Shown here: positions 8,496 to 16,256 of the stretch, one piece after another | How the letters are laid out: each line of letters opens with the position of its first letter | Position numbering within the stretch: the stretch's first letter is position 1 | Assembly (NCBI GenBank): GCA_963764525.1 | Contig: CAVXTC010000020.1 | Location: 1-64,000 of the forward strand | Direction: 5' to 3' | DNA from: DATDIC01 sp963764525 | GTDB lineage: Bacteria; Pseudomonadota; Alphaproteobacteria; Acetobacterales; Acetobacteraceae | Length of the DNA: 64,000 bases | Made by a program: the position numbers and the translations under genes | Notes under the pieces: generated by a model | Database searches by the model: none | Told to the model about the DNA's origin: nothing | The model's input: only the letters and a program-made list of their open reading frames with translations

Positions 8496-9203
8496 ATGAG
8501 CGGAACCAAGAAAGCGCCGCCCAAGAAGGGCGGTGCACCCAGGAAAACCCAGCAAGGCGGTCAGAAGGGCGGCCCGCAGGGTCCGCCGGGCAAGGCGCCG
8601 CCGCGCAAACGGGCGGCCGAAGCCACATCCGGGGTCGAGGCGCCGGTTGCCTCGCCGGCCGAGATGCCACGGCTGCAGCGCAAGTACCTGGACGAGGTGC
8701 GCGGCAAGCTGACCGCCGAGTTCGGCTACAAGAACCCCATGCAGGTGCCGAAGCTCGAGAAGATCGTGCTGAACATGGGTGTTGGCGAAGCGACGGCCGA
8801 CCAGAAGACGCTCGATTCGGCGGTTGCCGAGATGATGGCGATCAGCGGGCAGCAACCGGTGAAGACGCTGGCCAAGAAGGCGATCGCCGGGTTCAAGATC
8901 CGCAAGGGCCTGCCGATCGGCTGCAAGGTCACGCTGCGCAAGGCGCGCATGTATGAGTTCATGGATCGCCTGATCACCATCGCGATGCCGCGGGTGCGCG
9001 ACTTTCGCGGCATCCAGGGCAAGGGGTTCGACGGGCATGGCAACTTTGCCATGGGTCTGAAGGAACAGATCATCTTCCCCGAAATCAACTACGACCAGGT
9101 CGATGCAGTACGCGGCATGGACGTGGTGTTCGTCACCACCGCGAAGACCGACGCCGAGGCGAAGGCGTTGCTCAAGGCGTTCGACCTTCCGTTCGCCAAC
9201 TGA
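8496..9203 (+). CDS. rplE: 50S ribosomal protein L5 with an N-terminal extension
   Basis: L5 binds 5S rRNA and contacts the P-site tRNA. The core from about residue 57 (PRLQRKYLDEV) matches the usual 179-residue protein, with KLEKIVLNMGVGEA, GQQPVKTLAKKAIAGFKIR and GLKEQIIFPEI. Ahead of it lies a basic, glycine- and proline-rich extension of about 55 residues (KKAPPKKGG, KTQQGGQKGGPQGPPGKAPP). ATG 8496 is one base after the rplX stop, so the extension is probably translated; there is no other gene to fill this space. Confidence 0.95.
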   Translation: MSGTKKAPPKKGGAPRKTQQGGQKGGPQGPPGKAPPRKRAAEATSGVEAPVASPAEMPRLQRKYLDEVRGKLTAEFGYKNPMQVPKLEKIVLNMGVGEATADQKTLDSAVAEMMAISGQQPVKTLAKKAIAGFKIRKGLPIGCKVTLRKARMYEFMDRLITIAMPRVRDFRGIQGKGFDGHGNFAMGLKEQIIFPEINYDQVDAVRGMDVVFVTTAKTDAEAKALLKAFDLPFAN

Positions 9204-9272
9204 TTGGTTTCATGCAACCCCAAGGAAAACCGCAGGAACGCTCCTGAAAGGTTCCGGAGGCAAAGACAGAGA

Positions 9273-9578
9273 ATGGCCAAGACCTCACAGGTCAACCGCA
9301 ACGACAGGCGCCAACGCATGGCGGCGCGCGACAAGGGCAAGCGTGGCGCGCTCAAGGCGATCCTGATGGATCGCAGCCTGCCCGTCGAGGACCGTTTCAA
9401 TGCGTCGCTGAAGCTGGCGCAACTGCCGCGCAATGGCGCGGCGGTGCGCGTTCGGCTGCGCTGCGCGGTCACCGGGCGCGGGCGCGGCAATTACCGCAAG
9501 TTCAAGCTGTGCCGCATTGCGCTCCGCGACCTGGCCTCCTCCGGGCAGATCCCCGGCATGGTCAAGGCGAGCTGGTAG
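9273..9578 (+). CDS. rpsN: 30S ribosomal protein S14
   Basis: S14 belongs to the 30S head. ATG 9273 follows a strong CCGGAGG ribosome binding site and gives a 101-residue protein of the zinc-free type: MAKTSQVNRNDRRQRMAARD, then LPRNGAAVRVRLRC, CAVTGRGRGNYRKF and ASSGQIPGMVKASW. The CxxC pairs of the zinc-binding form are absent, as is normal for the long version. A longer open frame upstream from 9204 is not supported. Confidence 0.96.
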   Translation: MAKTSQVNRNDRRQRMAARDKGKRGALKAILMDRSLPVEDRFNASLKLAQLPRNGAAVRVRLRCAVTGRGRGNYRKFKLCRIALRDLASSGQIPGMVKASW

Positions 9579-9586
9579 GAACGACG

Positions 9587-9985
9587 ATGTCGATGTCCGA
9601 TCCTCTGGGTGACATGCTCACCCGCATACGCAATGCACAGCGCTCGCGCCACAGTTCGTGTGTGGCGCCGGCATCGAAATTGCGCGCCAACGTGCTGGAC
9701 GTGCTGCGGCGCGAAGGCTACATCCGCGGCTTCGCGGCGGAAGAGTTGCGGCCCGGTATCGCGCAACTCCGCATCGAGCTGAAATACAATGAGGGCGAGC
9801 CGGTGATCAAAGAGATCCACCGGGTGTCCACGCCGGGCCGGCGGGTCTATTCGAAGATCAGGGAACTGCCGCGGGTCTATGCCGGCCTCGGCGTTTCCAT
9901 CCTGTCCACGCCGCGTGGCGTGATGAGCGATTCCGAGGCCCGCGCCGCCAATGTTGGCGGCGAGGTCCTGTGCCGCGTGTTCTGA
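9587..9985 (+). CDS. rpsH: 30S ribosomal protein S8
   Basis: S8 binds the central domain of 16S rRNA and represses spc-operon translation in E. coli. The 132-residue protein has MSDPLGDMLTRIRNAQ, the conserved STPGRRVYSKIRELPRV and the C-terminal ILSTPRGVMSD and GGEVLCRVF. Two in-frame ATGs (9587, 9593) are possible; the second gives the more usual start MSDP. Confidence 0.96.
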   Translation: MSMSDPLGDMLTRIRNAQRSRHSSCVAPASKLRANVLDVLRREGYIRGFAAEELRPGIAQLRIELKYNEGEPVIKEIHRVSTPGRRVYSKIRELPRVYAGLGVSILSTPRGVMSDSEARAANVGGEVLCRVF

Positions 9986-9995
9986 GGGAAAGTCT

Positions 9996-10529
9996 ATGTC
10001 GCGCGTCGGCAAATATCCGGTCGAGATCCCACAGGGCGTGCAGGTGGCCGTTGCCGGTTCTCTGCTGACCGCGAAGGGCCGTCTCGGCGAACTCAGCCTG
10101 ACCCTGACGGATGCAGTCGAGGCGAAGGTCGAGGGCAACCGCGTGTCGGTGGCGCCGCGGAACGAGACGCAGCGGTCGCGCATGATGTGGGGCACCACGC
10201 GGGCCAACGTCGCCAACATGGTACGCGGCGTCTCGGCCGGCTTCACGCGGTCCATGGAGATCACCGGGACCGGCTACCGGGCCGCCGTGCAGGGCCAGAA
10301 CCTGGTGATGAACCTTGGCTACTCGCATGACGTGGTGTTCCCGATTCCTGAAGGGATCAAGATCACCTGCGAGCGCCCCACCGCGGTGCGGGTGGAGGGT
10401 ACGGACAAGCGGCTGGTGGGCCAGGTTGCCGCCGAAATCCGCGGCTTCCGTCCGCCGGAACCGTATAAGGGCAAAGGTGTGCGCTACAGCGACGAGATCA
10501 TCCGTCGCAAGGAAGGCAAGAAGAAATGA
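9996..10529 (+). CDS. rplF: 50S ribosomal protein L6
   Basis: L6 stabilises the factor-binding region of the large subunit. The 177-residue protein is intact: MSRVGKYPVEIPQGVQVAV, then TRANVANMVRGVSAGFTRSM, GYRAAVQGQNLVMNLGYSHD and the C-terminal RPPEPYKGKGVRYSDEIIRR. A GAGGGAA ribosome binding site precedes the ATG. An unusual 112-base gap separates it from rplR. Confidence 0.97.
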   Translation: MSRVGKYPVEIPQGVQVAVAGSLLTAKGRLGELSLTLTDAVEAKVEGNRVSVAPRNETQRSRMMWGTTRANVANMVRGVSAGFTRSMEITGTGYRAAVQGQNLVMNLGYSHDVVFPIPEGIKITCERPTAVRVEGTDKRLVGQVAAEIRGFRPPEPYKGKGVRYSDEIIRRKEGKKK

Positions 10530-10549
10530 CGACGGCACTACAGACTTCC

Positions 10550-10570
10550 CCCCTCCCTCAGTGGGAGGGG
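10550..10570. repeat. 8-bp perfect hairpin between rplF and rplR
   Basis: CCCCTCCC (10550-10557) and GGGAGGGG (10563-10570) form a perfect 8-bp stem with loop TCAGT. It is followed by further G- and C-runs up to about 10620. The 112-base gap containing it breaks an otherwise tightly packed operon and looks like a mobile GC-rich palindrome rather than a terminator, because no T-run follows. Confidence 0.5.
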
Positions 10571-10641
10571 ACCGGGGAGGGGGTGGCCCCGCAGGATCGG
10601 TCCCACCCGGGGGAGAACCCCTCCCACAGGCGGACGGTCCG

Positions 10642-11004
10642 ATGAGCACGATCCAGGACCTGCGAGAGCGCCGGCGGGGGCGGCTGCGCTTTTCGTTGCG
10701 ACAGAAAGCGGGCGGCCGGAAGCGGCTTTCGGTGTTTCGCTCCGGCAAGCACATCTACGCGCAGGTGATCGACGATTCGGCCGGGCGAACCCTGGCGGCG
10801 GCGTCCTCGCTGGAGAAGCCTTTGCGTGAGGGGCTGCGCAGCGGCGCCGACAAGGCGGCCGCGGCAGCCGTTGGCAAGCTGCTGGCCGAGCGGGCGCGGG
10901 CCGCCGGCGTGCAGGAGGTCGTGTTCGACCGCGGTGCTTATCTCTATCATGGCCGCGTCAAGGCGCTGGCCGACGCCGCCCGAGAGGGCGGTCTGTCCTT
11001 TTGA
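10642..11004 (+). CDS. rplR: 50S ribosomal protein L18
   Basis: L18 binds 5S rRNA with L5. ATG 10642 gives a 120-residue protein with RLRFSLRQKAGGRKRLSVFR, SGKHIYAQVIDD and the C-terminal VVFDRGAYLYHGRVKALADA. It is intact and is followed by rpsE after 12 bases. The gap ahead of it contains the hairpin at 10550-10570. Confidence 0.97.
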   Translation: MSTIQDLRERRRGRLRFSLRQKAGGRKRLSVFRSGKHIYAQVIDDSAGRTLAAASSLEKPLREGLRSGADKAAAAAVGKLLAERARAAGVQEVVFDRGAYLYHGRVKALADAAREGGLSF

Positions 11005-11016
11005 GGAATCCGACGG

Positions 11017-11604
11017 ATGGCACGTGAAGCCCGTGACGGAAGGCGCCGCGATCGCGATTCGCAGAACCGCGAAAGCGACGACGGCATCATCGACAAGCTG
11101 GTCACCATCAATCGCGTGGCCAAGGTGGTGAAGGGCGGGCGCCGCTTCGCGTTCGCGGCGCTGGTGGTGGTCGGCGACCAGAAGGGCCGGGTGGGTCACG
11201 GCGCCGGCAAGGCGCGTGAGGTGCCGGAAGCGATCCGCAAAGCGACCGAGCGGGCCAAGCGATCGATGATACGCGTGCCGATGAAGGAAGGCCGCACGTT
11301 GCATCACGACGTGCAGGGCCGCTACGGCGCCGGCTCGGTGGTGCTGCGCTCGGCGGTTGCCGGGACGGGCATCATCGCCGGAGGCCCGTTGCGCGCGGTG
11401 TTCGAATCGCTCGGCATGGGCGACGTGGTGGCCAAATCGCTCGGCAGCCGTAACCCGCATAACATGGTCAAGGCGACGTTCGCGGCGCTGCAACGGTGCG
11501 CCTCGCCGCGGTCGGTGGCAAATCGGCGCGGCAAGAAGGTGGCGGAGTTGTTCGGTCCGCGCCGCGAGGCCGCGCCAGAGCAGGAGGCGCAGCCGAATGC
11601 CTGA
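11017..11604 (+). CDS. rpsE: 30S ribosomal protein S5
   Basis: S5 supports translational accuracy and mRNA unwinding. The 195-residue protein has LVTINRVAKVVKGGRRFAF, VGDQKGRVGHGAGKAREVPE, ATERAKRSMIRVP and the C-terminal SLGSRNPHNMVKATFAALQ. The C-terminal extension PRREAAPEQEAQPNA overlaps the start of rpmD by eight bases. Confidence 0.97.
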   Translation: MAREARDGRRRDRDSQNRESDDGIIDKLVTINRVAKVVKGGRRFAFAALVVVGDQKGRVGHGAGKAREVPEAIRKATERAKRSMIRVPMKEGRTLHHDVQGRYGAGSVVLRSAVAGTGIIAGGPLRAVFESLGMGDVVAKSLGSRNPHNMVKATFAALQRCASPRSVANRRGKKVAELFGPRREAAPEQEAQPNA

Positions 11605-11788
11605 CGTGGGAAAGCGGGTGCGGGTTACGCAGACCGGCTCGGGCGCCGGGCGCAAGCCTGGCCAGCAGGAGACGCTGCGCGGCCTCGGTCTGGGCAAGCT
11701 GCGCCGCTCGCGTGAGCTGGAAGATACGCCCTCGGTGCGCGGCATGATCCGCAAGGTGGCTCATCTGCTCAAGGTGGAGGAGGCCTGA
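11597..11788 (+). CDS. rpmD: 50S ribosomal protein L30
   Basis: A small large-subunit protein of 63 residues. It starts MPDVGKRVRVTQTGSGAGRK within the last codons of rpsE and contains the family core QQETLRGLGLGKLRRSREL, ending VAHLLKVEEA. The eight-base overlap with rpsE and the two-base spacing to rplO fit translational coupling. Confidence 0.95.
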   Translation: MPDVGKRVRVTQTGSGAGRKPGQQETLRGLGLGKLRRSRELEDTPSVRGMIRKVAHLLKVEEA

Positions 11789-11789
11789 G

Positions 11790-12281
11790 ATGAAGCTGAA
11801 TGAACTGCGCGACAACCCGGGCTCGCGGCTGAAATCCAAGCGGCTGGGGCGCGGCATCGGGTCCGGCAAGGGCAAGACCTCCGGCAAGGGCGTGAAGGGT
11901 CAGAAGGCGCGCGCCGGCGTGGCGCTGAACGGCTTCGAGGGTGGCCAATTGCCGATCTACCGCCGGTTGCCGAAGCGCGGGTTCTACAATCACTTCCGCA
12001 AGGTCTATGCGCCAGTGAACCTGGGAACGCTGGAAGCGGCGATCGTTGCCGGGCGGATCGATGCCGGCCAGCCAATCAATGAAACGATCCTGCGCGAAGC
12101 GGGGCTGATGGGAAGCCGCAAGGTTACCGGCGTACGGCTGCTGGCCAAGGGCGACATCACACGGGCGGTGACGATCACGGTGTCCGGGGCGTCGGTCGCG
12201 GCGATTGCGGCCGTGCAGAAAGCAGGTGGGTCGGTGACGACGACCGTCGTGGCGACCCCCGAGGCGCCAGTGGCTAGCTAG
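11790..12281 (+). CDS. rplO: 50S ribosomal protein L15
   Basis: L15 is a late-assembly protein of the large subunit. The 163-residue product has the diagnostic glycine-rich region LGRGIGSGKGKTSGKGVKGQ, then GFEGGQLPIYRRLPKRGF and a C-terminal TITVSGASVAAIAAVQKAGG. It ends with an APVAS tail. A 155-base gap with a possible promoter precedes secY. Confidence 0.96.
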   Translation: MKLNELRDNPGSRLKSKRLGRGIGSGKGKTSGKGVKGQKARAGVALNGFEGGQLPIYRRLPKRGFYNHFRKVYAPVNLGTLEAAIVAGRIDAGQPINETILREAGLMGSRKVTGVRLLAKGDITRAVTITVSGASVAAIAAVQKAGGSVTTTVVATPEAPVAS

Positions 12282-12341
12282 GGCCTGTCATGGCCCCATC
12301 TTTCCCCCGAGCGGGAGAGGTGAAAGAAAAAGTGGCTGAGC

Positions 12342-12371
12342 TTGCTTGCAGAGCGTCGGGCGCCCTACATA
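12342..12371 (+). promoter_or_regulatory. possible secY promoter
   Basis: TTGCTT (12342-12347) and TACATA (12366-12371) are 18 bases apart in the 155-base gap between rplO and secY. In most bacteria secY is in the spc transcript, so this would be an additional internal promoter. The assignment rests only on the hexamers. Confidence 0.35.
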
Positions 12372-12436
12372 CCTTCCCGTTGACGGCGCCCTGGGAGACC
12401 GGTCGGCGCCGTTGCCTTTGATAAGGACTGACCTCG

Positions 12437-13774
12437 ATGGCCTCAGCGGCCGAACAGCTTGCAGCCAATCTCAATCTCGGCGTGCTGTCGAAGGCGACCG
12501 AGCTCAAGCGGCGGATCTGGTTCACCCTGGGCGCGCTGATCATCTACCGCCTCGGCACCTATATTCCGGTGCCCGGCGTGGATGCCTCGGTCATGGCGCA
12601 GCTCATGGCCCAGCACGGCGGCGGTATCCTGGGCATGTTCGACATGTTCACCGGCGGCGCGCTGCGGCGCATGACGGTGTTCGCGCTGAACATCATGCCG
12701 TACATCAGCGCCAGCATCATCATCCAGCTCATGACCGCCGCGGTGCCGACGCTAGAGGCGCTGAAGAAGGAAGGTGAGCAGGGCCGTATCAAGCTGAACC
12801 AGTACACGCGCTACCTGACGGTGGCGATCGCCCTGGTGCAATCTTACGGCATTTCCCTGGGGCTCGAGAGCATGCGCGGTGATGCTGGCTCTGCGGTGGT
12901 GCATCCCGGCTTCGCCTTCTTGTTCACCGCGGTGGTTACGCTGGTCGGCGGGACGATGTTCCTGATGTGGGTGGGTGAGCAGATCACCGCTCGCGGCGTC
13001 GGCAACGGCACCAGCCTGATCATCATGGCGGGGATCGTCGCCAACCTGCCGAGCGCGCTGGCCAACCTGCTGGAACTCGGGCGCACCGGGGCGCTGTCCA
13101 CCGTCTTCATCATCGGTTTCTTCGTCCTGGCGATCGCGGTGGTCGCCTTCATCGTGTTCATGGAGCGGGCGTATCGGCGGGTGCCGGTGCAGTACCCGAA
13201 ACGCCAGGTCGGCAACCGCATGTTCGGCGGCGACTCGACGCACATGCCACTGAAGATCAACACATCAGGCGTGATCCCGCCGATTTTCGCCAGTTCCATC
13301 CTGCTGATCCCGGCGACGATCGCCGGGTTCTCGGGCGGCGGCACCGGCTGGCTGCAGTTCCTGTCGGCGCAGTTGGGTCACGGCACGCCGTTGTACATGC
13401 TGCTGTACGCGGCGATGATCATCTTCTTCTCATTCTTCTACACGGCGGTGGTGTTCAATCCGCAGGAGACGGCGGACAATTTGAAGAAGTACGGCGGGTT
13501 CGTGCCGGGCATCCGTCCGGGCAGCGCCACCGCCGAGTATTTCGACTACGTGCTGACGCGGCTGACCGCGGTTGGCGGCCTCTATCTGGCCGCCGTGTGC
13601 CTGCTGCCGGAACTGCTGATCAGCGATTACGGTCTGCCGTTCTATTTCGGCGGCACCTCCATCCTGATCGTCGTCTCGGTGACGATGGACACGGTCACGC
13701 AGATCCAGTCGCATTTGCTGGCGCATCAGTATGAGGGGCTGATCCGCAAGGCACGCGTCAGGACGCGACGGTGA
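12437..13774 (+). CDS. secY: protein translocase subunit SecY
   Basis: SecY is the channel of the Sec translocon in the inner membrane. The 445-residue protein has ten hydrophobic segments and the family signatures YRLGTYIPVPGVD near the N-terminus, GGALRRMTVFALNIMPYISA and QYPKRQVGNRMFGGDSTHMP in the cytosolic loop that contacts the ribosome and SecA. It ends KARVRTRR. The gene is intact, with AAGGA upstream of the ATG, and adk follows as in other proteobacteria. Confidence 0.97.
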   Translation: MASAAEQLAANLNLGVLSKATELKRRIWFTLGALIIYRLGTYIPVPGVDASVMAQLMAQHGGGILGMFDMFTGGALRRMTVFALNIMPYISASIIIQLMTAAVPTLEALKKEGEQGRIKLNQYTRYLTVAIALVQSYGISLGLESMRGDAGSAVVHPGFAFLFTAVVTLVGGTMFLMWVGEQITARGVGNGTSLIIMAGIVANLPSALANLLELGRTGALSTVFIIGFFVLAIAVVAFIVFMERAYRRVPVQYPKRQVGNRMFGGDSTHMPLKINTSGVIPPIFASSILLIPATIAGFSGGGTGWLQFLSAQLGHGTPLYMLLYAAMIIFFSFFYTAVVFNPQETADNLKKYGGFVPGIRPGSATAEYFDYVLTRLTAVGGLYLAAVCLLPELLISDYGLPFYFGGTSILIVVSVTMDTVTQIQSHLLAHQYEGLIRKARVRTRR

Positions 13775-13922
13775 CGTCGCTACAGGTCGCGACACCCCGT
13801 GTGGTCCGGAGCGGGACCCCATTCGATACCGAGGCTGCAAACAGCATGGAGATCAGCAAGCGGCCTCTCCGGGCTCTTCGTGGCCTGCATGTCGAATCCT
13901 GCGGGGGCGACGGGGTGGCGGG

Positions 13923-14577
13923 ATGATCCTGATCCTGCTTGGGCCCCCCCGGAGCAGGGAAGGGCACCCAGGCGAAGCGGCTGGTTGATCGCTATGGCAT
14001 CGCCCAGATCAGTACGGGTGACATGTTGCGCGCCGAGGTCGCGGCGGGATCACCGATCGGGCGGGAGGCGAAGGCGGTGATGGAGGCGGGGCAGTTGGTC
14101 TCGGATGATGTCATCATCCGCATGCTGGGCGCGCGAATTGACCGGCCGGACTGCGCGCGCGGCTTCATCCTGGACGGGTTTCCTCGCACCGTGCCGCAGG
14201 CGGAGGCACTGGACCGGCTGCTGGCCGACAAGGGGAAGCGGCTGGATGCGGTGATCGAGCTGAAGGCCGATGATGCAGCACTGACCGAGCGGATCGCCGG
14301 GCGTTTCACCTGCGCGACATGCGGCACCGGCTACCACGACCGGTTCAAGCCAACGCGTGTGCCGGGGGTTTGCGACGTGTGCGGGGCGACCGAGTTCGTG
14401 CGCCGGGCCGACGACAATCGCGACACGGTGGCCGCGCGGCTGGCGGCGTATTACCGGCAGACTGCGCCGATCCTGCCGCATTACCGGGCGCAGGGGCGGT
14501 TGCACGCGGTCGATGGGATGGCTGCGATCGATGAGGTGACGCGGCAGATCGGGGCGGTACTGGACCGGCAAGAGTGA
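13923..14577 (+). CDS. adk: adenylate kinase, zinc-LID form (frameshifted at the start)
   Basis: Converts ATP and AMP to two ADP. ATG 13923 gives MILILLGPP; a run of seven C at 13944-13950 has one base too many, and with six C the P-loop GPPGAGKGTQAKRL is restored. The rest is intact: STGDMLRAEVAAG, GFPRTVPQAEAL and a LID with C-x2-C and C-x2-C pairs (CATCGTGYHDRF, CDVCGATEF) that would bind zinc. In most relatives rpsM follows; here foreign DNA begins at once. Confidence 0.95.
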
Positions 14578-14871
14578 CAATTCGGCGCACCGCGCGCCCT
14601 CGTTTTGATACATTGCCGGAGCCGATCAGCGGGGAAGATCGACGGAGCGCTCTCGCGGCCGACCAGATCGAGATGCCGCGGCACCATCATGGATCGCATC
14701 CGCATCTGGAACACAAGCTGAACCCCAGCATCGCCGATGCGATGGGCGCGACCGGTGCTGTTGAGCGGACCAGTTAATCGCCCTTGTGGCAAGCAGACCA
14801 GGGGAGATCGCTCCGGCAACGGCCCGCGCCCCCGCACACGGCGACGGGCGAGAACTTCAGGCCAGCCGGAA
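14578..14871. other. gene-free left end of the island
   Basis: No supported gene lies between adk and the terminator of the PEP-CTERM gene. Short open frames on both strands resemble nothing known. This is where the conserved adk-rpsM synteny breaks. I saw no direct repeat or tRNA that would mark an integration site. Confidence 0.4.
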
Positions 14872-14900
14872 ATGAAAACGGCGCCTGGTAAGGGGCGCCG
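14872..14900 (-). terminator. intrinsic terminator of the PEP-CTERM gene
   Basis: On the minus strand GGCGCC, an eight-base loop and GGCGCC are followed by GTTTTC. The stem lies 28 bases past the stop codon of the PEP-CTERM gene, so this gene forms its own transcription unit. Confidence 0.65.
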
Positions 14901-14927
14901 CTTCCGCTTGGTTGGGACTGGCTGTGT

Positions 14928-15773
14928 TCAGAGTCGCTTGCGGCGGATCAGGCCGAGCGACACGAGGCCAAACCCGAGGAGTGCAAGCGAGGCAGGCTCC
15001 GGGACGGCGGCGGGGAACCTGATGTTGGCGTTCCCGCCACCAGCCGTTCCCGTTTCGCCTATCGTGATGATCGTGGGAGACCCTGGGTAGAACAGTACAT
15101 TCGTGTCCGTAGTAGAGAAGTTGCCTTGCGCGATCGCAAGGGCATAGGCAGAGGCGGGCGGATTGAGGAAGAACCCAAACTCAGCCGGGTCGGGCAACAT
15201 GGTGACGTCCACGGTAGCTGTTGGGATGCCCTTGTTTGCGCCGGTACGGCTGAAGGTGACCACATTGGTCCCGCTTGCCAGAGCACCCGTCGCAAGCGCG
15301 ATTTCTCCGGGTGCACCGAGGCTCACGTTGTGCCCGGCATCGAAGGTCGGCGTCAGTGAGCTAAGGGCTTCGGGAACGGCGTAGAGCGTGTAGTTGACCG
15401 ACGTGAACGCGCCGGTCGACGTTTGACCGACTGCCGGGACGGGAGGGCTCTGGGTGCCGGTTCCGGTGATATCAAAGAACAAGCTATAATTAGCGCCGTA
15501 CCCTGCCGGGGTGATGGTCGCGCCGCCCAACTGGAAGTTGGTGATGATCTCGAACGCGTGTTCGGAGAAGGACCCGGTGCTCGGATCAATCTTGATTGTG
15601 GCCGAGTTCGCCAACAATATATTGTCCGCTGTGATATCCGCGTTGGTACCAGGGAGCGCGGGAACCACACCCGCCGGGCTCCAAGTGAACGTGGTTGCGG
15701 CGGCGGGGCCAGGGACCACAGCGATCGCCAGCCCGGCGCTGACCAGCAATCCAGTAAGCACTAGCTGTCTCAT
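14928..15773 (-). CDS. PEP-CTERM domain secreted protein
   Basis: A 281-residue exported protein. The ATG at 15773 follows GAAAGG and opens a signal peptide (RQLVLTGLLVSAGLAIAV, then AAA). The body is threonine-, glycine- and alanine-rich, without a known catalytic motif. The C-terminus is a classic sorting signal: VPEP followed by a hydrophobic stretch and the basic tail LIRRKRL. Exosortases such as the XrtA encoded at 45555-47114 recognise this signal and cleave near the PEP motif (known for the family). It is therefore a candidate XrtA substrate, probably a surface or matrix protein. A longer open frame upstream of the ATG is not supported. Confidence 0.85.
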   Translation of the reverse strand: MRQLVLTGLLVSAGLAIAVVPGPAAATTFTWSPAGVVPALPGTNADITADNILLANSATIKIDPSTGSFSEHAFEIITNFQLGGATITPAGYGANYSLFFDITGTGTQSPPVPAVGQTSTGAFTSVNYTLYAVPEALSSLTPTFDAGHNVSLGAPGEIALATGALASGTNVVTFSRTGANKGIPTATVDVTMLPDPAEFGFFLNPPASAYALAIAQGNFSTTDTNVLFYPGSPTIITIGETGTAGGGNANIRFPAAVPEPASLALLGFGLVSLGLIRRKRL

Positions 15774-16256
15774 CAGGGTACCTTTCACCGTCGATAGACG
15801 TTTACGAACGGTTAAAGGTATGTCACCAGGGAACGGGCATTGCAAGTCTTTTTTTCTCCCCCCGTCCCGCCCCTGTGAAGCTTGGTGCACCCCCTGCTCG
15901 CGCCCCTTCTGCCCGGTTCGTCCCCATTCGACCTCAGCGGCAAACGGGCGGATTTGCGGGTGCAGGTGAACCTCTGGCTGCCGGACGACGACCACGCGAT
16001 GGGGGTCGCCCTCGGCCTATGGCTGATCGTAACCACCATTTTTTGAACGCTGCCGCCAAGCGAGCGAGGCCGGCCAGGAGATCAGGCGGGTGCCGACCGA
16101 TCGTATTGCCACTTTATGGTGCGCCCCCTTTTTCCGAAAAATCTAAATTGCGCTTCGCCGAGCGCTTAATGTTGCCCCTGTTCATACCGCCGCCGGCTAG
16201 CTAGGGAGCATGCGCTCCGGCCCGAGGATCACATTTTCGGGAGTGGGCGAGTTCCC
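15774..16256. other. intergenic region between PEP-CTERM gene and ThiF-like gene
   Basis: This 483-base divergent spacer includes AT-richer patches (15841-15860 and 16110-16160) that stand out from the neighbours. It must hold the promoters of both flanking genes, though no clear -35/-10 pair was found. A short open frame with a hydrophobic end lies at 15885-16046 and is listed separately. Confidence 0.4.
15885..16046 (+). pseudogene. short open frame, possible 3' gene remnant
   Basis: A frame of 53 codons reads SPFDLSGKRADLRVQVNLW and ends LGLWLIVTTIF, a single hydrophobic segment before the stop. It starts with GTG right after an in-frame stop and has no good ribosome binding site. It looks like the C-terminal end of a membrane-anchored protein whose front is missing. 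I do not recognise the family. Confidence 0.25.
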
